Positions 35,553 through 42,371 of a DNA stretch of 42,371 nt are shown in pieces. Location of the stretch: NCBI GenBank assembly GCA_016186435.1, contig JACPLQ010000012.1:1-42371 (forward strand). Reading direction: 5' to 3'. Made by a program: the position numbers and the translations under genes. Positions within the stretch are counted from its first letter, which is position 1. Each line of letters begins with the position of its first letter. The DNA is from Candidatus Nomurabacteria bacterium (GTDB taxonomy: Bacteria; Patescibacteriota; Minisyncoccia; Phycocordibacterales; UBA9973). The notes under the pieces are model-generated. The model made no database searches. It was not told where the DNA came from and was given only the letters and a program-made list of their open reading frames with translations.

Positions 35553-36206
35553 ATGCTGGAATTTTATAAAAAAGAAAAACTACTAATTAAAAAATTAAGC
35601 ACTCCGGCTAAAGTGCAGGATTATTTAAATGCAATTCCGTTTAATTTTGAGAAAAGTGGGGAGACCCTAAAAAGCCCTCTTTTTACGATGAGACAAAAGA
35701 ATGCGCATTGCTTTGAAGGAGCTCTACTTGGAGCCCATATTTTGTCTCAGCATGGTTTTACGCCGTATCTTTTGCATTTGAAGGCTACAAAAGGGGATTA
35801 CGATCATGTAATTGTCCCTTTTAAAATAGGCAAATTTTGGGGTGCTTTATCTAAAACCAATCATGCTGTCTTGCGATATCGCGAGCCGGTATATAAGAAT
35901 ATCCGCGAGCTTGCCATGTCCTACTTTCATGAATATTTTTTAAGCTATGGTTCTCATTCGGGACAAAAAACTTTACGGCAATATTCCGCATTGTTAAACT
36001 TAAATACTTTTGAAAAAGGCTGGGAAACTCTCGAAGGCGACCTGTGGGGCATAGATGAAGAACTTGATAAAATAAAACATTACAACATTTTGCCTGCCCG
36101 TCCGGCAGGCGGGCAAAATAACAAAATAAGAAAACTTCGCAAAGCGGATAAGATTGAAATTAAAGCGGGGAAGTTGACAGAGTGGAACCTCCGTAGTAGA
36201 GCATAG
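35553..36206 (+). CDS. Transglutaminase-like protein, uncharacterised
   Basis: The 217-residue protein has QKNAHCFEGALLGAHIL (about residues 48-64), GDYDHVIVPFKIG (about 80-92) and SKTNHAVLRYREP (about 100-112). A Cys at the head of a helix followed by His and Asp/Asn strands recalls the papain/transglutaminase catalytic triad, but the assignment is tentative. The C-terminal part is helical. Two repeats are read in frame: a GCCTGCCCG palindrome (36092-36114, giving LPARPAGGQ) and the GTAG-hairpin (36193-36222), which supplies the last residues SRA and the stop codon. Confidence 0.6.
   Translation: MLEFYKKEKLLIKKLSTPAKVQDYLNAIPFNFEKSGETLKSPLFTMRQKNAHCFEGALLGAHILSQHGFTPYLLHLKATKGDYDHVIVPFKIGKFWGALSKTNHAVLRYREPVYKNIRELAMSYFHEYFLSYGSHSGQKTLRQYSALLNLNTFEKGWETLEGDLWGIDEELDKIKHYNILPARPAGGQNNKIRKLRKADKIEIKAGKLTEWNLRSRA
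36092..36114. repeat. GCCTGCCCGTCCGGCAGGCG palindrome inside the 35553 gene
   Basis: GCCTGCC and GGCAGGC arms around CGTCC; it is followed by GGGC. Read in frame as LPARPAGGQ. Confidence 0.8.
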
Positions 36207-36222
36207 CTCACTACGGGGCAAG
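36193..36222. repeat. GTAGTAGAGC hairpin repeat, copy at the end of the 35553 gene
   Basis: Same 30-nt unit as in prfB (21794-21823), including the trailing GGGGCAAG. Here it contains the stop codon of the gene and lies just before a TGA-TATAAT box (36226-36234). Confidence 0.8.
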
Positions 36223-36263
36223 AAAGTGATATAATAGATATATTATAAGCTTAACAACTTTTT

Positions 36264-36518
36264 ATGAATCAATATAAAACAGGTTTGGCTTTAGGGTCGT
36301 TTGCAGCGCTAGTTCATGTTGTATGGGTTCTCTTGGTTGCTCTTGGCTGGGCGCAGCCGTGGATGAATTTTGTGTATGGCATGCATTTATTAAATAATCC
36401 ATTTGTGATTATGCCATTTGACTTAACACGAGCAGTAAGTGTTGTCATCATTGCATTTATCATGGGCAACATTGTCGGCAATGTGTTTGCCTGGATTTGG
36501 AATAAAGTTCATAATTAA
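36264..36518 (+). CDS. Small membrane protein, unknown function
   Basis: The 84-residue protein has two hydrophobic helices (about residues 7-29 and 55-76) joined by a short loop with the motif FVYGMHLLNNPFVIMPFD. Both ends face the same side. It sits 5 nt upstream of the DoxX-like gene and probably works with it. A TGA-TATAAT promoter lies about 30 nt upstream of its start. Confidence 0.7.
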   Translation: MNQYKTGLALGSFAALVHVVWVLLVALGWAQPWMNFVYGMHLLNNPFVIMPFDLTRAVSVVIIAFIMGNIVGNVFAWIWNKVHN

Positions 36519-36523
36519 ATTAT

Positions 36524-36925
36524 ATGGAATACTCATATTTATGGCTGCTGGGGAGAATTATATTGGGAGGTTATTTTATAATGAGCGGTTATGCGCATTT
36601 CAAGAATCTTGCAAGCTATACAGGCTACGCACAGAGCAAAGGCGTGCCTATGGCAAAAGCTTCGGTAATAATTACCGGACTTATGATGCTTTTAGGGGGC
36701 CTAGGCATACTCATTGGCGTGTATGTGCAATTTTCAATATTCTTGCTGGCGTTGTTTCTTCTGGGAACTTTGGTTAAAATGCACACTTATTGGAAAGAGA
36801 CAGACCCAATGGCTCGTATGGGCGAACGGGTTAACTTTTACAAAAATCTTGCCTTGATCGGAGCGTTGTTGATGATCACTCCATATGTCACTCCTCTTGG
36901 TGATATGATCATGTCTCTTTTTTAA
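36524..36925 (+). CDS. DoxX family membrane protein
   Basis: The 133-residue protein has four hydrophobic helices and the family pattern GRIILGGYFIMSGYAHFKNL (about residues 10-29), KASVIITGLMMLLGGLGILI and a late MARMGERVNFYKNLALIGAL. DoxX proteins are membrane proteins of mostly unknown biochemical role, linked to redox and thiosulfate-related complexes. It is cotranscribed with the small protein before it and converges on the - strand operon. Confidence 0.85.
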   Translation: MEYSYLWLLGRIILGGYFIMSGYAHFKNLASYTGYAQSKGVPMAKASVIITGLMMLLGGLGILIGVYVQFSIFLLALFLLGTLVKMHTYWKETDPMARMGERVNFYKNLALIGALLMITPYVTPLGDMIMSLF

Positions 36926-36927
36926 GC

Positions 36928-38208
36928 TTACGATAAGTTTTTGTTTATTATCTTCTCTACAAAGATTTTTGGGGATCCGTAATAGAGCCTGTTGAACGTT
37001 TCTATAGCCTCTTTGATTACAGGCGAGGATTTTGACTTTTCCGGAGGAATGCTCATGCCTGAAAATGCGTTGCTTGTCTTACCGTCTATCATTAGCTTTA
37101 TATAGAAATTAAATTTTGGTAAATTCATAAAATCCTCAACTTCCATCGGTATAAACTCCTTGGATAATATTTCTGCATCTTCGGCTCCTACTTCAAATGA
37201 AAGAATAGTGCCGACATTGCCCAATACGGCATCTTTTATATTTTCAGGCAGCTGGGCCAAATATTGGTTCGTGATATGCACCCCTAGTCCGTATTTGCGC
37301 GACTCGGACAGCATGCTTATGAATGTGTCTGTCGTGAAATTCTGGAACTCATCCACATACAGATAAAACGGTTTTCGGTCTCCGCTTTCCTTATTTGCTC
37401 TTTTTAATATTCCAGCCTGCAGTTTTGATAATATTATCAGCCCGAGCATATGCGCATTTATTTCTCCAATTTTGCCTTTTGACAGGTTAACCAGCAGTAT
37501 TTTTTTATTATCCATAAGACTTTCAAAATCAAAACTGCTCTTATGCTGTCCGATAATATTGCGCATCAGAGTGTTGTTCATAAATTGTCCGAATTTAGAC
37601 ATAAAATAGTTCAGCATTTCGCTCTTATGAAAGTCCGAAGTTTTAGACATTTGCTTTGTCCAGAATTCTATTACGACAGGATCTGTCAGATGCCGCCTTT
37701 TTTCCATTTCAAAATCACGGTCAATAAAAAGTTTTGGAATTTCTACCAGGCTTCCGCCTTCCGGTCCCGCCATGACAGTGAGCGCGGCATTTCTGAGCCA
37801 ATGCTCAAATTGCGGGCCGATAATACCGGACTTTTGAGGATCAAATAGCTTATAAAATATTTGTATGCATTCGTTAACCAAAAAATCTTTTTCTATTTCA
37901 GAACGGGCTTCAAGTATGTTAAGCCCGAAAGGAAAGTCTATATCGCTTGGATCAAATAATATTACATCTTCAAGCCTTTCTTTTGGAATATTCTTCAAGA
38001 GCCAGTCTATAGATTCTCCGTGCGGATCAATAAAACAAACTCCGTTTTTATTCTGTATGTCCTCTAGGCACATATTTTGAAAAATAGTAGATTTGCCCAC
38101 TCCCGTCTTGCCGACCATATACATATGGCGCAGCCGCTCTTTTTCACCATACTTGATAACAGTTGTCTTGCCCCGAAATTTATTTATCCCAATAGTTACA
38201 TTGTTCAT
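36928..38208 (-). CDS. VirD4/TraG-like ATPase (type IV secretion coupling-protein family)
   Basis: The 426-residue P-loop ATPase has MYMVGKTGVGKSTIFQNM (Walker A, about residues 29-46), VCFIDPHGESIDWLL (about 57-71), a Walker B strand FYLYVDEFQNF (about 286-296) and the ITNQYLAQLP sensor segment (about 316-325), typical of VirD4/TraG/HerA-type DNA or protein translocases. No N-terminal membrane helix is visible, unlike conjugative coupling proteins, so a soluble motor is more likely. It is the last gene of an operon with a ClpB-like protein, headed by a cobalamin riboswitch. The substrate is unknown. Confidence 0.82.
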   Translation of the reverse strand: MNNVTIGINKFRGKTTVIKYGEKERLRHMYMVGKTGVGKSTIFQNMCLEDIQNKNGVCFIDPHGESIDWLLKNIPKERLEDVILFDPSDIDFPFGLNILEARSEIEKDFLVNECIQIFYKLFDPQKSGIIGPQFEHWLRNAALTVMAGPEGGSLVEIPKLFIDRDFEMEKRRHLTDPVVIEFWTKQMSKTSDFHKSEMLNYFMSKFGQFMNNTLMRNIIGQHKSSFDFESLMDNKKILLVNLSKGKIGEINAHMLGLIILSKLQAGILKRANKESGDRKPFYLYVDEFQNFTTDTFISMLSESRKYGLGVHITNQYLAQLPENIKDAVLGNVGTILSFEVGAEDAEILSKEFIPMEVEDFMNLPKFNFYIKLMIDGKTSNAFSGMSIPPEKSKSSPVIKEAIETFNRLYYGSPKIFVEKIINKNLS

Positions 38209-38213
38209 AAGAT

Positions 38214-38450
38214 TTATATATTATTAATATTTAAAGGTTTTTTATCAAAGTAATTATCATCTATTACAGGTTTTGATTTGTTGTTAATTTTTTCTTGAAT
38301 TTGCAATTCATTATTAGCAACCCCAAGCAGGATTTCATTTTGCCTGCTGATTTTATCTATAATAATTTTTTTTGTTTCTGAACTTATATAGCTATCTATA
38401 GATAGAAGCATTTCGTTTTGCAATATAAGTATTTTTTCATTGTCGTTCAT
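38214..38450 (-). CDS. Small helical protein, unknown function
   Basis: The 78-residue protein has a long predicted helix (EKILILQNEMLLSIDSYISS, then KKIIIDKISRQNEILLGVAN, about residues 5-50) and a charged tail. It lies between the ClpB-like and VirD4-like genes with 10 and 5 nt spacing. Such a small coiled-coil protein could be an adaptor between the two ATPases; that is inference from position only. Confidence 0.6.
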   Translation of the reverse strand: MNDNEKILILQNEMLLSIDSYISSETKKIIIDKISRQNEILLGVANNELQIQEKINNKSKPVIDDNYFDKKPLNINNI

Positions 38451-38460
38451 AAAATTTTTA

Positions 38461-40122
38461 TTACTTATTTAATAACGTATTTACCAGTAACGACTCGCAA
38501 GTTTCTTCGATAAATCTCTTTACCGGACGGGCGCCAAATCTTTCATCTAATAAAGGTTTTATCCTTTCTTCAAGTTCTTTTTGATCTATATCAAACGATA
38601 CATTGTGCTTTGTCAGTCTTTTTTCAACTTTCTTTATTTCAAGCTTGGCTATTTCAATCAGATTTGGGAGAGAAAGCGGATTGAAAATAAGTATGCTGTC
38701 AAAACGATTTATAAACTCCAGCCTGAACATTTTTGCTAATTCGGGAATCATTTTTTCTTGTATAAATTTTTCGCTCATAACATCTTTTCCTTTATTAAAT
38801 TCTTCTAATATTACGTTAACCCCTATATTAGAAGTTGCCATTATTATGGAATTGCAGGCATCTACTGTTTCATTCTGTCCTGAAGTCAGCCGTCCGTCAT
38901 CCAGTACTTGTAAAAAAATATCAAAAATCTTTGGATGCGCCTTTTCTATTTCATCCAGTAATATTAGGCAATGCGGCTCTTTCTGCAGGGCATTGGTAAG
39001 GGCGCCGCCGCTTTCATAGCCGCTGTACCCCGCGGGAGCTCCTATTAATCTTTGTACGGTATGGTCCTGCCCGAATTCTGACATGTCGAAGCGTATGAAA
39101 CTTTCTTTTCTGCCAAACATAATTTCTGAAATTAATTTTGCTGTTTCAGTTTTTCCTACCCCCGATGGTCCTAATATCAGGAATGATCCTAAGGGTTTAC
39201 TCGGATTTCTTATCCCCAGTTTTGCTCTCTGCAGTGTTTGGATGATTTTATTGACTGACTTAGTTTGGTTGATAATTTTTGAATTTAGGGTTTGATTCAA
39301 ATTTTTTAGTATTTCTATTTCATTTCCGCTGAGCTGCATTTTTGGTATCCCAATTTTAGCAGAAATAATATTTGAAATTATTTCACTTGTCAGCATCTTC
39401 TGGTTCATAGATTTAGCGAGCACTATTCCTTCATCTAAAAGACTAATAGCTGCCTGAGGGAGATGCCCTAAAGAAGGGAATCGTTCTACGTGGGAAATAA
39501 TTTCTTCCATCTCTATAGAAGAAACGATAACTTTGTGGTTTTTATTCAGCTGCAGCATTTTACTTTGCAGTATTTGAACATATTCGAAATTATGCTGTTT
39601 TCTCAATTTAACGGTCTCAAACATTTTTGTAAATGCGGGATACTCGCGCTCTATCCAGTTGTATTCTTTGGGTTCCATCGTGAGCAATACCTTCACTTCC
39701 GGATTTTTAAGAATATCGTTATATAACCTCGCTGTATTTGAGAGCAAATTTGAATTGCCATACACCACTCTGCCAAAATTATCCATAAATAAAACACAAG
39801 AAGGCAGTTCGCTCATGGTCGTTTTAAAATACATCCCTTCTTCGCTGTTGTTATCCAGATTAAATAAATGTTCAGTACTTAATTGAACAAAACCCAAATG
39901 ATCATATTTTTCTTCTTTTGCTAGATTTTTAATCCAGCCATACACCAGACTTGTTTTACCTGCTCCGCTTTGGCTTACTATAATAATATTATTATTTAGG
40001 CTTCGGTTTATAATTCTGGTTAATCGATCCATCTCTTCTTTTCTCCCTACCACTCGCGGAAACTTACCTAAAGCAATTTCTTCCCGTAAGTCAGAATATT
40101 CGGTTTTTTTAAAATTCTTCAT
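38461..40122 (-). CDS. ClpB/ClpC-like double AAA+ ATPase without N-domain and middle domain
   Basis: The 553-residue protein has two AAA+ modules. D1 (about residues 20-240) has Walker A IVSQSGAGKTSLV (about 49-61) but its Walker B ends CVLFMDNFG, with Asn in place of the catalytic Glu found in ClpB (DEL/DEI). D2 (about 290-553) is canonical: GPSGVGKTETAKL, LILLDEIEKAHP, sensor-1 ATSNIG, arginine finger LEFINRFD and sensor-2 GARPVKRFIEE. The family's N-domain and coiled-coil middle domain are missing, and no ClpP-binding loop was sought. It may be a specialised unfoldase driven by D2 alone, working with the acidic protein and VirD4-like motor of the same operon. Confidence 0.85.
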   Translation of the reverse strand: MKNFKKTEYSDLREEIALGKFPRVVGRKEEMDRLTRIINRSLNNNIIIVSQSGAGKTSLVYGWIKNLAKEEKYDHLGFVQLSTEHLFNLDNNSEEGMYFKTTMSELPSCVLFMDNFGRVVYGNSNLLSNTARLYNDILKNPEVKVLLTMEPKEYNWIEREYPAFTKMFETVKLRKQHNFEYVQILQSKMLQLNKNHKVIVSSIEMEEIISHVERFPSLGHLPQAAISLLDEGIVLAKSMNQKMLTSEIISNIISAKIGIPKMQLSGNEIEILKNLNQTLNSKIINQTKSVNKIIQTLQRAKLGIRNPSKPLGSFLILGPSGVGKTETAKLISEIMFGRKESFIRFDMSEFGQDHTVQRLIGAPAGYSGYESGGALTNALQKEPHCLILLDEIEKAHPKIFDIFLQVLDDGRLTSGQNETVDACNSIIMATSNIGVNVILEEFNKGKDVMSEKFIQEKMIPELAKMFRLEFINRFDSILIFNPLSLPNLIEIAKLEIKKVEKRLTKHNVSFDIDQKELEERIKPLLDERFGARPVKRFIEETCESLLVNTLLNK

Positions 40123-40127
40123 CTATT

Positions 40128-42029
40128 TTAGGCAGCTCTTTTTAGTGTTATACCATTTAGTGTATTAATAATTTTAGATTTGCCACCAGTTGGTTTTGTG
40201 TTAGCGCTGTCAGCTTCTATCGCAGAATAAGGGATTGGTCTTATCTGTATTGATTCATTTAGATTCGGCTTGTTTCTTGTCTGTGGTATTCCCAAAATAC
40301 GCAAAAGCATCCCATGACCATCTATCGCAAGATTTTTCTCCATTTTTTCTGCTATTGGGAGAGTTTTTTCAGCAGCGACTGATTGTGTATCCATAAATTT
40401 CTCGCTTCGCGCTTCGTCATTTCTCTCTAGCATATTCTTTAATTTAGTTTTTGTTGCTTCTCGTTCTATTTCTTTTGGTTCTTTTGGAAGGTTTTGTATT
40501 ACTTCTGCTGTTTCTATTTTTATATTTTCTATGACCTTCGGAATCTCATTCTTAATTTCGATTTCTCTTGACGCTACGGGTGCTTCTATCGGAGTTTCAA
40601 TAGCTGCTTCTTTTATTTCTTTATCTATTGCAGTTGCAACTGTTTCCTCTGCTATTTCTTGATTTTCGCTTGTAGCTGAAACTAATTCTGTTGTGTGATC
40701 GTTCACAATTTCTTCTGTATTTTCAGGCTCAATGACTTGTATCTTTTCCTGCATTTCAATTCCGGGCGCTACTTCTTTTTCTGCAGGTTTTATTTCAGCT
40801 TTAAGTGTAGTCCTTATTTCGACATATGGGGAAACGACTCCTGTAACAACGGTCTTAATAGGCTCTTCTGTTTTCGTTTCAGGCTTTCGCATAATTATGG
40901 TCTCGGGTTTTGTCGCTTCGTTTTTTGGGTTATCTGTAGTTTTAATTTCTGGCGCGGAAACTTTAATATTTTCCGCAGCTTTATTATCTACCAGTGCTGG
41001 TTGTTCCTCCGCTACTGCGTGAATTTGTTCTACTGTTTCAGCCGCAGCGGGGATTTGCATTTCAGGTACTTCAATTTCTTTTCTGACTTCTTCTACTTCT
41101 TCTTTAATATCTGGTTTTTCGCTTACTGCCGGTTCGTCTTTTAGCAAGTCTAGAATTTTCTCGGTAACTTGCCTATCTATTTCTTGCTCTTGGATTTTCT
41201 CTGCAACTATTTCTGCAGCTGGTTGTTCAACGGTCTGTATGGGATCTTGTACACCTGACTTTTCGCTAGACATTACATCAGATACTTCATTAGGTTCAGC
41301 GTGTTCTGTATCTAGCGTAACCACAGGATCTACTTCCACTATGTGATCAACTTCAGGAGCACCTAAGCTAACTTCTCCCTGAACTGCCGCCTCGACCCGT
41401 TCAACAGTCTTTTCGGTGACTGTTTGTGCTTCTACAGACAAAGGTATGTCCACTAATATTTCTTTATCTCTGATTTCCTCCTTTTCTTTATCTAAGTTTA
41501 TTTCTAGATTCAAATCTTCTTCCGCAGTTTTCGTTCCTTCTATACTATCAATTGGTTTTTCTTCTGATTCTTCTTTATCTGTCACTGATCGAATTTCGTA
41601 CTCGATGATTCCTTCCGTATTCATTTTTACAGCAGTAAAATAAGTGGTTTTTCCGTCCCTATGGTCCGGCAACATGTGCGACTGTCCTGGATTAGTAGTC
41701 AGAGTTGCCAACAGGTCCGCTTGCGCTAACTTTTGATCTTCAGTAAGTTCGGAAAGTACCACCATTCCTTGATATTCAAGTTTCGAATTTTCTTCGCTGC
41801 AACCACTGTTGGCTACAAGAAATTGGGTTAAGGTTTCTTCCTCGCTGTCTTTATCTTCAATATCTTTTTCAATGGGTTCTTCATCTATACCGGGTTCCTT
41901 TTTGTCATTGTTTTCGTGTTCTGGGATTTGATCGTATAATTCCAAACCACCCTCAAAGTTTGATTCTCTGCTTTCTTCTATAGTTTCTTCACTTAATGGT
42001 TCTCCACTTGTAGAAAATTCATCACTCAT
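40128..42029 (-). CDS. Large acidic, low-complexity, probably disordered protein
   Basis: The 633-residue protein is very rich in Glu, Ile, Val, Pro and Thr, with long runs of EIKNEIPKVIE- and PETIIMRKPETKTEEPIK-like character and few hydrophobic core positions. A short N-terminal folded patch may exist around residues 80-150 (LSELTEDQKLAQADLLATLT and YFTAVKMNTEGIIEYEIRSV). The C-terminus is basic (IINTLNGITLKRAA). There is no signal peptide. It is the first gene of the riboswitch operon, 5 nt before the ClpB-like gene, so it could be a scaffold or a client of the ATPase. No family is recognised. Confidence 0.7.
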   Translation of the reverse strand: MSDEFSTSGEPLSEETIEESRESNFEGGLELYDQIPEHENNDKKEPGIDEEPIEKDIEDKDSEEETLTQFLVANSGCSEENSKLEYQGMVVLSELTEDQKLAQADLLATLTTNPGQSHMLPDHRDGKTTYFTAVKMNTEGIIEYEIRSVTDKEESEEKPIDSIEGTKTAEEDLNLEINLDKEKEEIRDKEILVDIPLSVEAQTVTEKTVERVEAAVQGEVSLGAPEVDHIVEVDPVVTLDTEHAEPNEVSDVMSSEKSGVQDPIQTVEQPAAEIVAEKIQEQEIDRQVTEKILDLLKDEPAVSEKPDIKEEVEEVRKEIEVPEMQIPAAAETVEQIHAVAEEQPALVDNKAAENIKVSAPEIKTTDNPKNEATKPETIIMRKPETKTEEPIKTVVTGVVSPYVEIRTTLKAEIKPAEKEVAPGIEMQEKIQVIEPENTEEIVNDHTTELVSATSENQEIAEETVATAIDKEIKEAAIETPIEAPVASREIEIKNEIPKVIENIKIETAEVIQNLPKEPKEIEREATKTKLKNMLERNDEARSEKFMDTQSVAAEKTLPIAEKMEKNLAIDGHGMLLRILGIPQTRNKPNLNESIQIRPIPYSAIEADSANTKPTGGKSKIINTLNGITLKRAA

Positions 42030-42051
42030 AAAATAATTCGCAATTAAAAAC

Positions 42052-42077
42052 AAAAAATCCTGCCTTAGAGCAGAATT
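42052..42077 (-). terminator. Intrinsic terminator between riboswitch and operon
   Basis: On the - strand AATTCTGC (42077-42070) pairs with GCAGGATT (42063-42056), followed by TTTTTT. It ends 22 nt before the start of the acidic protein's gene (42029). With the aptamer upstream this is the layout of a transcription-attenuating riboswitch. Confidence 0.8.
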
Positions 42078-42170
42078 TGTGGGCCTTCAATCCGTCTTCG
42101 CGTAAAGCTACGACGAGACGATGAAACATGAAGGATATCCTGCTCGGGACACTTAAAACATTTTGAAAAA

Positions 42171-42318
42171 TGATCGGTATTCGGACTTGTTCCCTCTCGC
42201 CAAATGGCGTATCAGGACTTACCGTAGCGGCACTGTACCGGAATCCCCGCCTTGACTCGTCAACGCGAGGCAGGTCACCGGTTTCCCCAATTCACTTCTT
42301 TAATTTTTCAAAGGGAAC
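42171..42318 (-). promoter_or_regulatory. Cobalamin (B12) riboswitch aptamer
   Basis: On the - strand the aptamer reads GTTCCC (42318-42313), AATTGGGGAAACCGGTG, then after an insert ATTCCGGTACAGTGCCGC and TACGGTAA, a CGCCATTTGGCG hairpin, and AAGTCCGAATACCGATCA at the 3' end. These match the conserved cobalamin elements GGGAA-GCCGGTG, AATCCGG, the CAGTGCCGCTAC-type B12 box, and the 3' AGCCAGGAGACC-type arm. The 5' GTTCCC can pair with GGGAAC near the 3' end. About 30 nt of a palindromic repeat (42245-42274) are inserted between GGTGA and ATTCC. A promoter precedes it (42325-42352) and a terminator follows (42052-42077). Confidence 0.82.
42245..42274 (-). repeat. Palindromic repeat inserted inside the riboswitch aptamer
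   Basis: On the - strand CCTGCCTCGCGTTGACGAGT is followed by CAAGGCGGGG. It is the same element as at 33906-33931 in the small MGKGNN gene with 4 extra bases in the middle. In the standard aptamer only a few bases connect GGTG to AATCC, so this loop has been expanded into a hairpin. Confidence 0.8.
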
Positions 42319-42324
42319 ATTTTT

Positions 42325-42352
42325 AGTGTATACTGGTTTTATCTGATGTCAA
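42325..42352 (-). promoter_or_regulatory. Promoter of the riboswitch operon
   Basis: On the - strand TTGACA (42352-42347) and TACACT (42330-42325) are 16 nt apart, with the aptamer starting a few bases later. Nothing else is visible between 42353 and the window end. Confidence 0.6.
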
Positions 42353-42371
42353 AAAAAACTGTGGAAATCAA

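Noticed and set aside
36928-42029. A complete conjugation or type IV secretion cluster
   Set aside because: Only a VirD4/TraG-like ATPase is present; no VirB4, relaxase or pilin-like gene is visible in the window.

Overview
The window looks like a chromosomal segment of a Candidate Phyla Radiation (Patescibacteria) bacterium, most likely Parcubacteria-like. The evidence is self-splicing-type introns in 23S rRNA and in the initiator tRNA, long surface proteins with GYAWS/GWINF repeats and an S74 chaperone tail, compact or shortened housekeeping proteins, and many dispersed GC-rich palindromes. TGA acts as a normal stop codon. The lineage call is inference from gene content, not from a tree.

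Layout. 1-2170: the 3' end of a 23S gene split by a group I-type intron carrying a LAGLIDADG endonuclease, then an unusual structured 23S-5S spacer, then 5S. 2360-12271: a + strand housekeeping run (cysteine-motif membrane protein, RodA, FolD, PAP2 phosphatase, SecD, SecF, LemA, HtpX-like protease, GatC, GatA, a membrane protein). 12281-14290: an accessory patch with a C-rich repeat, an initiator tRNA split by a group I intron (- strand), tRNA-Met-type and tRNA-Asp genes, a tandem hairpin array, a GIY-YIG gene, and wrecks of a VapBC module and of a surface-protein gene. 14331-21360: - strand surface proteins, a four-helix-bundle gene framed by inverted repeats, two tRNA-Thr (on +) and a VIT1/CCC1 transporter. 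21448-26305: prfB, a MazE orphan with a dead mazF start, a broken GIY-YIG gene, ftsE-ftsX and pyrG. 26383-30924: response regulator, a GC-rich P-loop kinase, a hammerhead ribozyme, Nudix hydrolase, histidine kinase, sigma factor, HIT protein. 31018-36925: tRNA-Gln, a secreted protein, an undecaprenol/diacylglycerol kinase homologue, a thioredoxin-like/DsbB disulfide pair, guaA, a transglutaminase-like protein and DoxX. 36928-42371: a - strand operon headed by a cobalamin riboswitch and terminator, encoding an acidic disordered protein, a ClpB-like AAA+ protein, a small protein and a VirD4/TraG-like ATPase.

Themes. (1) At least six families of short palindromes occur both between genes and in frame inside genes (pyrG, prfB, guaA, gatA, several membrane proteins) and even inside the riboswitch aptamer; they resemble Rickettsia palindromic elements in behaviour. 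(2) Many genes have a TGnTATAAT-type -10 box ending only 6-9 nt before the start codon, which predicts leaderless mRNAs; two GC-rich genes with strong Shine-Dalgarno sites stand out against this. (3) RNA-based elements are dense: two group I introns, a hammerhead ribozyme between two cistrons, a B12 riboswitch in front of an ATPase/secretion-like operon, and a 22-bp inverted repeat enclosing two tRNA-like folds between 23S and 5S.

Limits: all calls are from reading sequence and translations; no database search, covariance model or folding program was run.
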